The notes under the pieces were generated by a model. The model searched no databases, was not told the DNA's origin, and saw nothing but the letters and a program-made list of their open reading frames with translations. Of a stretch of 64,000 nt of DNA, positions 1-12,500 are shown piece after piece. Origin of the DNA: Didymella arachidicola (lineage: Eukaryota; Ascomycota; Dothideomycetes; Pleosporales; Didymellaceae); contig CM049988.1 in NCBI GenBank assembly GCA_016630955.3, forward strand, positions 372,001 through 436,000, read 5' to 3'. The stretch's first letter is position 1, and every line of letters starts with the position of its first letter. The position numbers were made by a program, and so were the translations under genes.

Positions 1-432
1 GGGGTGCGGTTGAAACATCGAAGTGGGGCAATGTAAAACGGCATTCGCATGATCGCCACATGGTATAGAGCGGTCGACGAGATTGCAGGAAATGAAGACA
101 GCATTTTGCGAGGCGAGAACGCACAGAAGGCAAGGTTGGAGCCGGTGGGATATCGTGAGCTTAAGAAAGACAGCCGTCAACCGTGCGAGGTGGTTGACGT
201 CTCTTGGCTGACGACTGCACGTTTCATCAGCACCACGTCGACGCCTCAGGTGTATACGTTTTTACGGCGCCATTCTTGGTTGTCACCATTAAATGTTGAT
301 GCTCAGGTAATGCTCGATGTTGCAATGACTGTGATCTGGTCGACAGATTGAAGTTGAGATTGCCTCTTCTCAGCAGGCCCCGCCCTACTGCTCAGCCTCG
401 TGAAGGAACTATCGAAAGCAGTTTGCGGCGAC
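1..432. other. Left-edge intergenic stretch
   Basis: I see no supportable gene here. The short open frames lack family resemblance and splice logic. The stretch probably holds the 3' flank of the dehydrogenase gene that ends at 433, which is transcribed leftwards. Confidence 0.4.
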
Positions 433-1260
433 TTATTCTGGATACACCATTTTCCTCCCCACTCCACCATCAACTACGACTTCCTGACCCGTAACGAATC
501 CACTTTCAATCAGATACTCCGCGGCACGCGTAATATCCTCGCTCTTGCCTACCCGTCCAGCTGGATGCCACTTAATATCGTCCTTGCCCAGGCCCTCCTC
601 CCATCTTGCACCTTTCTCGTCCGCATCTTTGCTTTCATTCTCGACGTGGATCCAGCCTGGTATAATCGCGTTCACACGGATGTGGTGGCGTTGACCAAGG
701 GAGATTGACATCGATTGGGTAAGTCCTAGAATACCCGCCTTTGCTGTGGAGTAGGCTTCGTGGTCGGATTCAGCTTGGTACGCCCGTGTGGAAGACATGT
801 TGATGATAGTGCCCGGGGAGCCTTCAGTCGACTTTCCAGCGACGAGAAGTGGTACACAAAGTCGACTGAGGATGAACGGAGCTGTCAGACCTATCGCGAT
901 CTTTAGATCCCACTCAGCCTCGATATCATCGCCTTCGCCTTCCATCGTCCGATCCTTTGCAATCTGCAGAGTCGTCGGGAAGGCATTATTGATCAGCACG
1001 TCTAGCCGTCCATTGAATGTATCCTTCACCGTTCGCACAGCATCCTTGATCTGCTCGCGCTTGCTCAAATCGCATTGGAGCGCATGCCAGTTGTCTTGTG
1101 AGTTTGACCAATTTCCTGCCTGCGATCGAACATGTTCCAGCTCTTCCGCGTTCGAGTCGAGTATGATCACTCGATGACCTTTGGACAAGAATTGGCGGAA
1201 GAGGCCGCGACCGATGCCACGGGCTCCGCCGGTTATGAGGATATTCAATTGGTTCGACAT
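433..1260 (-). CDS. Short-chain dehydrogenase/reductase (SDR)
   Basis: Single-exon gene of 275 residues, the usual length of a classical SDR. It is an NAD(P)-dependent oxidoreductase with a Rossmann fold. Visible motifs are the nucleotide-binding TGGARGIG at residues 10-17, a conserved Asp in CDLS near 64, NNA at 91-93, catalytic Ser near 156-157, and the YSTAK active site with Tyr170 and Lys174. The C-terminus has the usual VTGQ...VDGG motif. An in-frame Met lies 19 codons upstream, but the segment between does not resemble the family, so I start at 1260. There is no signal peptide, so it is probably cytosolic. Substrate cannot be told from sequence and no pathway neighbours are present. Family assignment is firm; the reaction is open. 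Confidence 0.9.
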   Translation of the reverse strand: MSNQLNILITGGARGIGRGLFRQFLSKGHRVIILDSNAEELEHVRSQAGNWSNSQDNWHALQCDLSKREQIKDAVRTVKDTFNGRLDVLINNAFPTTLQIAKDRTMEGEGDDIEAEWDLKIAIGLTAPFILSRLCVPLLVAGKSTEGSPGTIINMSSTRAYQAESDHEAYSTAKAGILGLTQSMSISLGQRHHIRVNAIIPGWIHVENESKDADEKGARWEEGLGKDDIKWHPAGRVGKSEDITRAAEYLIESGFVTGQEVVVDGGVGRKMVYPE

Positions 1261-2027
1261 CTTATGGTGCTTTGTCGTGGCAGTAGCAGAAAGAACGAGA
1301 ATTGTACTTTCAAACATCGGTTAATGACGTCACTGGCTCGATGATGCGCTAATACCTTTGCGACCGATACTCTAGACTAGCAACTGTCCCCATATAGTAA
1401 TACATCTGCTATTTTGGAAGGGCGAAGTCGAACACGGATCTATTATACGTGAACATCTTAGCGATCATGCGCTGAGAATGCATCTAAAGCAGAACATCTG
1501 TTGGAGCCTTCATGAGATCATACTTCATGCCACCCAAGGTTGCACTATTGATCTCGTTTCACTATTTTTGCATGTTCCCTGTTGCAATCGCTCTTTTATG
1601 TCGTTGCCCTCCATCGTTCTATCCGCTAAAAAACGTGATACAGTAAGTGAAGCATGATTCAAGCTTCCACCCATCATCTGTGGCTCACTATATTGCCGCC
1701 AAACAAGCTAAGCCTAATTAGAATCACTTCGAACTCTAAACTTAATTTCCTACCATTTTGACTGTCTCCTGATGAAAGGTTTGACGAACCCATCGAGAAT
1801 CATAAAGATTTAGAAATTTGCCCCTAGATAGGCTTCCAGAACTCGACTATCAAGACAGCACGCGCTACCTGTTTGTCCTCGGACCGCTCCTCGCAGAAGT
1901 CTACCTATCCCTTGTATAGTATCAATCAAACTGTATCAATCAAACTGCTACAGCCAGGTATTTAGGCGAACCAGCGTTTGCATGGGATATATCGCTATGA
2001 GGAACTGTATTGAGAACACTCAGGGGT
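1261..2027. other. Intergenic region
   Basis: About 770 bases, AT-richer than the flanking genes, upstream of the dehydrogenase and downstream of the fasciclin gene. A 14-base unit is repeated twice in tandem at about 1919-1946. I see no coding or RNA signal. Confidence 0.4.
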
Positions 2028-3284
2028 CTAGAGAAGGGCGAACAGAGAGGCACTGAACGCCCATAGTCCCCTTGTGAATCTCGACGTCTTCATCAAAGGC
2101 GCAGCAGCACTCGAAGTCGCAGCCGTAGAGCTTGCTGTATTTGTTGCAGTCGCACTTGGTTGCACAGATGGCGTCCCTGACGCCGCGTTCGTTGCGTTCA
2201 GCTGTTCCAATGGAACCATGACAGCATCCAGTACATGCATGAGACCATTGTGTGTCCTATCCGACCCTATTAGCTCTGAAGAAACCAGTAATGACTAGTG
2301 CACAACTTACAAAACATTCGCGTTGATGACCCTCGCGTTGTTGAACCAAATCGTCCTATTCCCCTCTTTCTCCTCAACCTTTACCCTCACGGTGCCGTTC
2401 TGCAGGCTCTTGAACTCCTGTCCGTCGACGAGGAAATCACTATACGCTACTTCTGGCAGCGTATGATATAACAGCGTACTTGCTAGAGCGGTCTCGTTGA
2501 GTGCCGTATGAGGGTTCCCTGCAGCCGCGAACGCAGCATTACTGGGGCCTAGACACGTCACGTTCTTAGTCCTATCGATCGCAGGCCATAATTTGGTCTG
2601 GTTTAGAGCGTTGTCGAGCGATGCGAGGCCCGCAGTACGGATTGTCCTTGCGCAGGTCGTGGGCAGCGTAAGCAAGCCGTCGATGACGTGAAAACTGCCG
2701 CCGTCCCAGGTCCCCTCACTTGAGTCCAAAGCGCGCACGTTGACAGTGGAGGCGAGACCAGAGCGTATTCCTGCGTTTTGCGAGGTAGATTGGCGACTCA
2801 AGAGGAAACGATTGGGGGACGCAGCGCTGCCAGCAGCTTGTATGAAGACTACCTGACCACGGGCGCGTTCGGGGCCGCCGAACTTAGCGGCGAGGGAAAT
2901 ACCTGTAGTGCGGTTGTTGTTGGGGGAGTCTTTGAGCATGGTGGGGGCTGTGATGCCTTTGGTATCGACGTTGGTGAAATTCTCTTGCCTAAAGTCCGAG
3001 ACAAGCGTGTGATATCGAATGAGCTGGAGGAGGACGTCTGGGCTAACGTCGAAGAGGGAGACGCGATTTTGCGTGTAGTATGCTGTGAACGCATCGTTAC
3101 TTGGAGCGAGGAAGGTTATTGGGTAGCTTGATTGGTTGCCAAAATAGGCAGCGGCGAATGCCTCGTTGTTCTGGTAAAATGCTGTGAAGTTCGACAGCTC
3201 AGGAACCTTGGACAAAGCTTCGAGAAGTGTCTGCCCATGTGTGGCGCCCAATAATGCTGCCAACTGCAGTGCATACCGAAGCAT
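2028..3284 (-). CDS. Fasciclin (FAS1) domain protein, secreted, probably GPI-anchored
   Basis: Two exons, 3284-2311 and 2256-2028, joined across a 54-nt intron with a GTAAGT donor and ATAG acceptor; 400 residues. The joined reading gives the FAS1 ending INANVLTHNGLMHVLDAVMVP, which supports the splice. A signal peptide (LRYALQLAALLGATHG) is followed by two FAS1 domains, roughly residues 20-200 and 205-345. Several N-glycosylation sequons are present. The C-terminus is a Ser/Thr/Ala-rich stalk ending in a hydrophobic tail, as in GPI-anchored wall or surface adhesion proteins. Start at 3284 is chosen because it opens the signal peptide; an upstream in-frame Met at 3386 would add an untypical leader. 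Role in adhesion or wall organisation is inferred from the family. Confidence 0.88.
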
Positions 3285-3995
3285 CCTTGAGGTATAGATT
3301 TCTTGAAGGGGGACAGTAGCAATATCAAATGACCGGGAGAGGAGGATCGCGTGGAGGCAGGAGACGGTCAATGTCAGAAGCAACAAGATACTCCATCATG
3401 TGAAGATCTGGAGAAACAACTCACCTTATAGTTCAGGTTGCAGGACAACCCTGCCAGAGCTGACTCTGAGCCTGGTCCTCTGCAGTGCGTCGTGAAGAAA
3501 GGCCAATTGCACAAGGGTTGAGCAGCCAGCTCGCTTGAAAAGCGAACGCCACAAAAGCTAAAGATACCAAGCCGCATCTGTAGCGAAGAGAGCGCAAGGC
3601 TGAAGATAGTAGAGGGACGCTACCAAGGTCACAGACTATATTGACACTGCCCTGAAGTATCCCTCAGTTGGGGGGTGGCAATGCAGCCGCCATCATCACC
3701 GTGCCCCATTGAACAAAGGACCCATCCGGAAATGGTGCTTGGTTTGCATTACACTTCGTGGATAGCATACGGTCAGCAAGCCTTGCCATGCAGCTGTTGC
3801 GCGATGATGGGGGCTGAGAGTAAGGGAAGGTTAGCGGAGGTTTGGGAGACCTCCGAGATGCGTGATGGATCGCCAAGCGGCTGACGTAGCGAATCGCGTG
3901 AATGTGGGCGTGGCCTCTATCGCCCAAACAATCACCACGGCTATGTGTAGCCGCACAGACAGCTGACAAGAGCTTGAGCTGGAAAGCGCAGGATA
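3285..3995. promoter_or_regulatory. Divergent intergenic region, fasciclin / SEC39
   Basis: 711 bases between the starts of two divergently transcribed genes, so it should contain both promoters and 5' UTRs. Open frames seen here do not resemble proteins. I cannot point to a specific transcription-factor site. Confidence 0.4.
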
Positions 3996-6872
3996 ATGTC
4001 GGTCCTCCAGAGGCTGCAGAAGCTGTCTGAGATGCAGTGCGTGCTGCTCGCCGTCCAATATGCCACCGAATCGAACATCTACGCCCTCCGAGCATTGACA
4101 GCCCTGCGCGAGTCCGAACTGCCGCTCAATCTGGTGCTGAGCGTCCTCCTCACATTCCTGCCAGAAGGCACTGCGCCTTCTACATATGTCGAGTATCTGA
4201 ACGAGCTCGCGACCGGCTCGCGGCATCCTGGCGACGACCCCACGGCTCATCTCGACATCGCTGCAGTCGAGGCGCTTTCGAGATCACAGGCGAAGAGACG
4301 AAGGAAAGACTTGGAGTTGCTACCTCTTGTGCACCCACAATACGACAGAGAGCTCGAGCTCGATTCGTTCAGCCAATTCCTTATTCACCGCGCACACCGC
4401 ATCGATTCCCAGACTGGCCTGCTGGACCTCGTGTCGCAGCTCGTCGGCCCCTTCCTGGGCCACTCAGAGTACCTTCGAACATGGTTCATCTCGTCTGTCC
4501 TGCCGCTGCTCCGCATGAGCTACGAATATTACCCGCAAGGCAATACCGTGTCCCTCGATGAGTACGTCAGTCTGAGGGGTAAGCGGGCGCTCGACTTCAA
4601 TCTCTCGAATCTTTGCGCCGCAAGGAAAGCTGGAGCTGATACGAGCAATGCTGCGAGAGACCTGAGAGGCATCGTGTCGCCGTGGATTTGCGGAGCAAAC
4701 GACCGGAAGAGGCGGCGGCTCTCGAATGAGAACCGCAGAGCATCAAGCGCAGAGCCGCCGGCGCAAGAGTCGAGTGACTGGGACTCGCTATTCCAGTGGC
4801 TCTTGCACACCTCCAAAGAAGACTTGCCTCTGGTAACATCTGCCATAAACGAGTGGGACGGGCCTGAGGACATGGACCTTGGGGGCTTCGAGGAAGGTCG
4901 CGATTACGTTGACGAGGTCACACAGCGCCGTCTGGAGATTCAATACGCGCAGACAGCGCTTGCATGCCTCTACCTTGTCGATGGAAGCGATGTCGCCGCA
5001 TTGCAGACAGCTCATGCCCTTCTTACAAGGATATGCGACCTCCTCCACTGCGATCCACCGCCAGATCTCAACATTGGCGTTGAATCGCTCCCTTCGTATG
5101 ATCTCAAAATACCCATATTGCAAGACGCCACATCTTCACTGATTCAAGAAGAGCGGCTACTCGCATCTGATAACGATATCACGAAGCCCGGTCCAGACAC
5201 ATGCCGCATCATAGAGCTGGTACTCTTCTCGGCATGCGTCCTCACAAGCCTACAGCATCCTGTGTCGCCGCGGACCATCGCCAAGATGTCATTGCGTGAC
5301 GACTATTCCGAACAATCTTCCTTACTCCAGAAGGTTCTTTACAAACTAAGCAGTGTGCCAAAGCAGAATAGTGATCAGTGGCAGACCATCCGTGCCAAGC
5401 TGCTATGGTTATGGAACTGGGGCACAGATATGCACGACAATGACCGTCTGGGCCAGGGTATTCTGGGCATGCTGGAGAAGACGACGATCGAAACAGAGAT
5501 CTTGAAGTCGCTCATTGAGGGCAATTACTTCCCTCTCGCCATACAGATTTACGTCAAGCCAACATTCGGCGAACAGCCTCTTCTACCATCTGAGGTTGAA
5601 AAGGTCATCTTAACAGCGGCCCTGAACCACTATGATAACGCAAGCAATGGAAACCGCAACAGAGGTGGTATGAAGCGTTGCGCTGAGATTGTTGCTGCCT
5701 TCGCCCCACACTTTTCCAAATCATCACGCTTCCAGCGTATGCAGGCCCTGCTCTCAGCGACACATGCTATGTCTTTCTACTCTTTGATTCTCCAGCATGG
5801 TGTACCCTTTCAGCCAGTTAGCATCAGGGTGAGCACAGATCCGCTGTCACTTATCCAAAAGTTGCTGTCACAGAACCTCGGTAGTTACACGAAACTTGAC
5901 GATCTCATTTCCATAGGTCAGAACCTGGTAGTGTCGATGCCGTCAACCATTATGGACGACACCAGAGATGAGGATCCGCATGATACTGCCACAGTGGAGA
6001 GCAAGAAGGATGCCGCAGAACGTCGAGTCATTGGTATGGCCATCGACGCTGCTCTCGAGGAAGGCGACTTCGAGACCGCGTACTCCTACGTCGTCAACCG
6101 CCTCACGCCGACCGCAACACCATCGCCAGCGATATCTGCGTCATCACAACACTTCTCCTTCGACTCCAATGTCTCAGGAGAGTTGGCAGATGATGCGGAT
6201 GACATCGCGTGGCGCGCAGCTTTGCGTGCCGGACGCTATAATCCTGCTCTTACCTCCTCAGGAACGTGGTCGCATGTCTCCACTGCACGACCTGATCTGC
6301 GTCGTCTCGAGCAACGCATGGAGCTTCTGTCACAAGCGCTTCTGCTCGCCCCACCGCCACATCTCGAGGAAGTACTGAAAGTATGGCAGCAGTGCGAAGC
6401 CGAAATGACCGAGCTTCTCGCACAAGAAACCGAGGCGGAAGAGCGCTTCAACGACGCTGCAGATCGTAAGCTACCTGGCGCTTTCGACATGGGATCCATT
6501 CCTACAGTGCAGCCGCGTCGTGAGGTCGGTCGAGGCGCAGTCGAAGAGTCACCGATGGGGTTGTTCGATGTCGCAAGAGGCGCGGCTGCTGCGTTTTCGA
6601 AGAGCGCATTCCCGCTGCGAAGCAACACGACTTCCTCAAGACCGGAGTCAAGAGATACAGGACGCGTCAGCATGGATTTGAGTGATTCGGACAGTCTGCA
6701 GGGGCACGAAGAGAGGGTCAGGAAGAGGGATTTGCTCGCGAATACAGCTACCGGCGCGCTGCAGTCGGGCCTGGGCTGGGTACTGGGTAAGTCCCGAGAC
6801 TCTGTGCTACGAGCGTCGAATACCAGCTAATGTTACACAGGTGCGAAACCAGTGAATGACCAGAATCGATGA
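3996..6872 (+). CDS. SEC39: Sec39-domain protein of the Dsl1/NRZ tethering complex
   Basis: Two exons, 3996-6786 and 6841-6872, with a 54-nt intron (GTAAGT...ACACAG) just before the end; 940 residues. Without the splice the frame runs on to an unrelated tail, and with it the protein ends WVLGAKPVNDQNR. The alpha-solenoid protein begins with the family-typical stretch around LLAVQYATESNIYALRALTAL and has further helical repeats throughout, with a charged low-complexity segment near residues 850-900. In yeast, Sec39 works with Dsl1 and Tip20 at the ER to tether Golgi-derived COPI vesicles; that role is inferred here by homology. There is no signal peptide or membrane span, consistent with a peripheral ER protein. 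Confidence 0.85.
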
Positions 6873-7165
6873 GTAGTTACATGGCCGGTAGTAACAGATA
6901 CCCGTTGACAATGGTCAACCCTCAGCTACCCTCTTGGGCCTACGATCCTCCTGCTCGACGTGACCCTCTTTTCTGCAACCGCTCCTGCCTTCGCATGCAC
7001 GGTGACACAACAGATCATTAACCCTCACCACAAGTCATCACCACCAATGAGGGTCTATAAAGTTATGTAAAAACGAGGTTAAGAGTAGGGTATCTCGCAG
7101 CCATCTAAAACCCAAAAGAGAGCCTTCTATATATCCCCGCTTTCCCCACGCGAGCGACGACCTAT

Positions 7166-9070
7166 CTACACAAGGACATAGAGTGCACACATCTAATCAC
7201 CGTTAGCTTTGCACACGCCAAGTGGGATATTCAAACTCACCATACTCAGCCCCAGAACCATACTGCACCAGAACAGCACATTGTTCAGCAGCGTTCTCCC
7301 CTTGACATACTTGCTCCTCTGGACCATGACAATGGGCATCTGCAGCATCATAGCAAAGAAGCCATAGCCACGGAACTTTCTCGTGATGCAGCCCATGACC
7401 AGCTCGTGCGCAAGCGCCGAGATGAAGAAGGTGATGAGCGTAGCGAGCGGCCGTGACAAATGGTTCTTGGATGCCGAGTAGACGTGGCGCCGGAAGAAGT
7501 GGTGCACGGGGATGTTCCATTCGCGGGAGAATTCTAGCCAGTCGCAGCTGTTCCACCAGTCGGCGTAGAATTGGCGGTCTGCGAAGCCTGGATGGGGGTG
7601 TCAGTATGTGTGTTTGAGTCGGCAGTGATGATCGAGACTTACGTGTTATCTCGGCAAAGGCGCCCAGGATGTATTCGAAGATTACGAGGAAAGTCAGCAG
7701 GAAGGTGATCATGAAGGGGAATAGAAGGCGACCGATGGTCTCGGCAAGGATCAGGCTGAAATCTAGTGCGCCCTTGGAGTGGTGCAGGGCGATTGCAGAT
7801 TCGTCCAGGACGGGGAGGATAAACTCTTCGGTGGTTATGACCATCAGGAAGATGCAACCGAAGACAGCCAGAGCTTTGTAGAAGACTTCCAGCGGGCGGA
7901 TGTGGGTCACACGGGGGTATTCGAGCTCGTAGCATAGCGTTGGACAGAGGATGTAGTCGGCCCAATTGTAGAGATTCAGGTTCTCTGGGTATGACACACG
8001 ACCCAGGGGCGATGACAGCTCGAAGGCAAGATCTTCGCGAAGTTGACGGAGGGATTCTTGGTTCGCGGCATCCGGGTCACTCTGGCTCGGCGACTGTGGG
8101 ATCTCGTGCAGATGCGTGCGCGGCTTGGGATATCGCACTGCAGCGGCTTTGCTAGCCTTCTCAGGGTTGTCCAGGTCATTGAGGCGGCGAAGCGTCTCAC
8201 TCAAATGGCCGTTGTAGAAGCTGCACCATAGGTAAGTATTTGGAACTTGAAGTCATTGGGTAGACGTACGCATAGGAGTGCATCTTCATGAAAATTGCAA
8301 GCAAGTGCAGAGTGAAGAAGACCTGAGCTGTCCAGCTCCAGTCGCGAACGAAGGGATAACTGCATTATTTGAGCTCCTTGGCCTCTCATAGTATGGGCGC
8401 ATACGTACGTGCACCAGAAAGAGAGCCAAATGACCTGGTATACGCTCTGGATCGCCATACCAAGCTGACTCCAGCGAATGGGACCCTTGCCGTTCAAGAA
8501 CAGCTTCTGCAGTGGAAGCACTATGGCTGTACTTCCGACCATTGCACCGTCCACTAATCCGAGTTCCCAGATCTTTTCCCTGAAGAGGTTCCATTGTCTT
8601 ATCTGGAAGGGGTAGCCCGTCTCCTTGACCTGGCGCAACATGGAGGTGATGACCATGATGGCCAAACCAATCCAGAAGAGCACGAAGAAGCCGCGGAAGT
8701 CACGGTACTCGCTGTCTGGGTCAAAGTGGGAGACGCGACCTACATAGTCGATCGTAGGGAATATGCGGCGCTTCTGCTGGGCTCGGATCTGGCGGCGCGC
8801 AGAGGACGCGGCTTGCACGGAGGGAGGGGCATCGGCGGGGATGGGAGTCGTTCTGCCACTGCGGAGAGAGTCAGAACATGCTGCGCAGTGGGAGGAGGCT
8901 GCTGTGTCACACCTGGAAACTCCTGACGCCGCCTCGAGGTGCTGCTTCACGGACTCGTCGCTGAGTTGTGGCTTCAGGAAGTCGATGCGCGTAGGCTTGC
9001 GTGGCCGCGGTGAATGATGGTCGCCATGGCCGTTGTGTGGGTGCGTGTCGACAGAGGTAGATTCAGCCAT
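7166..9070 (-). CDS. ARE2: Sterol O-acyltransferase (ACAT/ARE family, MBOAT)
   Basis: Five exons: 9070-8409, 8359-8270, 8220-7643, 7587-7241 and a 27-nt last exon 7192-7166; 567 residues. The last splice replaces an odd tail with the family ending GLSMMCALYVLV. The enzyme esterifies ergosterol with fatty acyl-CoA at the ER, feeding lipid droplets. A polar N-terminus of about 125 residues is followed by many membrane spans. The ARE/DGAT1 signature FYADWWN is at about 449-455, and the catalytic MBOAT His lies in LAHELVMG near residue 503. A stop-free 54-nt segment at roughly 8865-8918 could be one more intron (CTGAC branch, CGCAG acceptor); removing it gives 549 residues. Sterol rather than diacylglycerol as acceptor is inferred from overall similarity. 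Its promoter is shared with the AP-1 gamma gene. Confidence 0.88.
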
Positions 9071-9655
9071 TACGATCCATAGAATATGGGCATGTCAGGA
9101 GGAGAAGAGGAGAGGCGGCACTGGTGGATCTCGAACATGTGGTCAGCCCAGACTAATCTGCGACTCGCCCGGGTCACTTGTCACTCGGTGCTGTCTGGAA
9201 GCCGTGACAGCCGCAGTTGGTGGATGCGGCTGCCTGGCAGGGAAGCAGGCTTGCTGCCATGGAGTTAACACAGCGACTGCATCCCAGGCTCCGCGCAAAG
9301 GCTGCTGGGTTCACCAGGTGTCGTGCTAGACGCCCAGTGGCCGCATGTATGCACGATTGGCGATGTTGACATCAGCGGCTCCGCGAGTCAGGCGCAACAA
9401 GCCCAGGGTGTAGCTGCGACACGAGCGGTCGAGACACCGAAGGGAAACTCCGACCCCCGACCCTGGCTCGCTGCCTGTACGGTGTAAGGCTTACCGTACA
9501 CCTCAATTAGTACCAACGTAGCCAGCAGCGCCAGCAGCAGCACCGAGTGACGGCAGCCCACATCCACGCCCTGCACCCGCACCGCCAATTCCCGCCCGCG
9601 ACCTCTCGACCGTCTTCCTCGCAGTTCCTGGGGTGGGGTCCCTGCGACCGTCACA
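9071..9655. promoter_or_regulatory. Shared divergent promoter, ARE2-type gene / AP-1 gamma
   Basis: 585 bases between divergent start codons. The right half is rich in CGAC/CAGC-type sequence near the AP-1 start. No clear TATA box or named factor site was identified. Confidence 0.45.
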
Positions 9656-12500
9656 ATGGCCTCTCGTACGCCAAGCAACACCCCCAGCTACGCACGCATG
9701 CTAAGGAAGCCTAGTCAAGCAATTCATTCGAAATGTGCGAGCCGCAAAGACAATCGCCGATGAGCGCGCCGTCGTGCAGAAGGAGAGCGCGGCCATCCGT
9801 GCCAGCTTCAGAGAGGAGAGCCACGACTCCAACGTGAGGTGCGTTGTGATGTGGCAGCACGAGGGGCACACGTTGACGCTGCAGCAGGAGAAACAATGTC
9901 GCGAAGCTCTTGTACCTCTTCACGCTGGGTGAGCGGACACATTTTGGACAAATCGAATGTCTGAAGCTGCTGGCATCTCCGCGATTTGCAGACAAGCGCT
10001 TGGGCTATCTAGGAACCATGTTGCTGTTGGACGAGAACCAAGAGGTGCTGACGCTGGTCACAAACTCGTTGAAGAAGTATGGCGACCCTGTTGAATAGAG
10101 CGAACAAGCTGACCCGTGCACAGCGACCTGAACCACCCTAACCAGTACACTGTCGGTCTGGCCCTCTGCACCCTTGGAAACATCGCCTCCGTGGAGATGG
10201 CCCGAGACTTGTTCCCCGAAGTCGAGACCATAATATCCAGCGCAAACCCCTACATTCGCCGAAAAGCTGCTTTGTGCGCCATGAGGATATGTAGGAAGGT
10301 TCCTGATTTGCAGGAGCATTTCCTAGACAAGGCCAAATTGCTGCTGCAGGACCGCAACCACGGCGTCTTGCTGTGCGGCATAACACTAGTCCACAACTTA
10401 TGTGAGGCAGACGAGGCAGAAGACGACGAGAATGGCGTCAGAGACATATTCAGGCCACAGGTTCCCGCTCTCGTCAAGATTCTGAAGGGTCTCTCCTCGT
10501 CAGGGTATGCGCCTGAGCATGACGTAACCGGCATCACGGATCCGTTCGTACAGTGCAAACTTCTGCAACTGCTGCGAGTCCTTGCGCGCGGCGATGTCCA
10601 AGTTAGCGAGCAGATCAACGACATCCTTGCCCAGGTGTGTGCCAAAGCTACTCTTCAAACGACACAGCTAACTAACAAACTCAGGTTGCCACGAACACGG
10701 ATTCTTCCAAGAATGTTGGAAACTCGATCCTCTACGAGGCCGTGCTTACCATCCTCGACATCGAAGCAGATTCTGGTCTTCGAGTTCTCGGTGTAAACAT
10801 CCTCGGAAAGTTCTTGTCAAACAGAGACAACAACATCAGATACGTCGCACTCAACACATTGAACAAGGTTGTTGCAGTCGAGCCAAACGCTGTTCAGCGA
10901 CACCGCAACACGATCCTGGACTGTCTTCGCGACCCTGATATCAGTATTCGCCGACGTGCGCTTGATCTCAGCTTTACATTGATCAACGAGAGCAATGTGC
11001 GCGTTCTGATCCGCGAGCTGCTCGCATTCCTTGAGGTCGCCGACAATGAGTTCAAGCCTGTGATGACATCGCAAATCGGAATTGCTGCCGACAGATTTGC
11101 GCCTAACAAGCGATGGCACGTCGACACCATGCTGCGTGTGCTGAAGCTTGTGAGTTAAGAACGGCCTCTCTTTCTACTTCCATCGCTAATCTGTATTCCA
11201 GGCCGGCACCTATGTCAAAGAGCAGATCTTGTCATCATTCGTTCGCTTGATCGCCACCACAACCGATCTCCAAACTTACTCTGTACAAAAGCTTTATGCT
11301 GCTTTGAAGGAGGACATCACACAGGAGGGACTGACTCTGGCAGGGTCTTGGGTCATCGGCGAGTATGGCGACGCCCTGCTACGAGGAGGTCAATACGAAG
11401 AGGAGGAACTTGTCACGGAAGTGAAGGAGAGCGATATTGTCGATTTGTTTGAGACAATCTTGAACAGCAGCTACGCTGGGCTCATTGTTCAGCAATACAT
11501 CATCACCGCATCGATGAAGCTGACAACACGGCTCGGCGATGCTGCTCAGGTCGAGCGTCTGCGCCGACTACTGCAGAGATATGGCGCCAACCTTGACGTC
11601 GAGACACAGCAGCGAGCGGTCGAGTACAGCAACATGTTTGGACACGATGCTATTAGAAGAGGTGTACTCGAGAAGATGCCACCTCCAGAGATCCGTGAAG
11701 AGTCGCGCGTGCTCGGCGAGGCCACAAAGAAGAGACATTCCAAAATCATCAGCAAAAAGAAGGCTACTCCAGCTGCGACGGAAGATCTCCTTCTCGATCT
11801 CATGGGTGACTCAGGCGCGCCAGATATCAATGGCGCAAGTGGCTCTCATCAGAACCAGGACCTTTTGGCGGACATACTCGGCGGAGGTGGACCATCCACC
11901 AACTCGCCTCCACCCCAAACGACGTCGCCGACACCACAATCGAATGTTGCCAATATTATGGATCTTTTCAACAGCGGCCCAACAAGCTCACCAGCACCCA
12001 CACAAGCGCAAGCACCATCTCAAGCTGCATCAATGGATTTGCTCGGTGGCTTGGGTGGCATGTCATCCCCACCACCTCAGACTTCAACACCGCCAGTGGC
12101 TTCTGGGCCACCGGCACACCCGGTCTACAGCAAGAATGACCTCATAATCACCTTTCAGCTCAAGCGTGATGCCAACGCGGTTCAATTGCTCGCTCGATTT
12201 CGGAACACAGGAGGCGTGGGTCAGCTATCTGCTGTCAACCTGCAGGCTGCCGTACCAAAGAGTCAAAAGCTGCAATTGCAGCCCATCAGTGCCAGTGAGC
12301 TAGGTGCAGGACAAGATGCGACACAACAAATGCGTGTTACATCTGTTAATGGGGTGAGTGCAAGTATTCTACATATTGCAAACATCAGACTGACACAACC
12401 ATAGCCTCCACCAGCACGACTCAGGCTACGACTCAAGCTCACTTATTCAGGCGGCGCAGGCTCTGTACAAGAGCAAGTTGACTGGTCAGAGCCGGCATAG
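9656..12500 (+). CDS. APL4: AP-1 clathrin adaptor complex gamma subunit
   Basis: Seven exons: 9656-9665, 9715-9838, 9888-10076, 10124-10634, 10685-11149, 11202-12353 and 12405-12500; 848 residues. The first exon is only 10 nt and encodes MAS plus one base; joined, the protein opens MASLKQFIRNVRAAKTIADE, the expected gamma-adaptin start. The armadillo-like trunk covers about residues 1-590 (RNNVAKLLYLFTLGERTHFG, LGYLGTMLLLDENQEV). A Pro/Ser/Gln-rich hinge with acidic DLL and DLF boxes follows. The C-terminal ear (about 730-848) is rebuilt by the last intron and ends VDWSEPA. It is the large subunit of the AP-1 coat that sorts clathrin cargo between trans-Golgi and endosomes. All intron phases agree and the family is unmistakable. 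Confidence 0.95.

Noticed and set aside
7203..8204. Long minus-strand frame suggesting a 333-residue protein
   Set aside because: It reads through an intron of the sterol acyltransferase and shifts out of the true frame; the spliced model restores FYADWWN and the conserved end.
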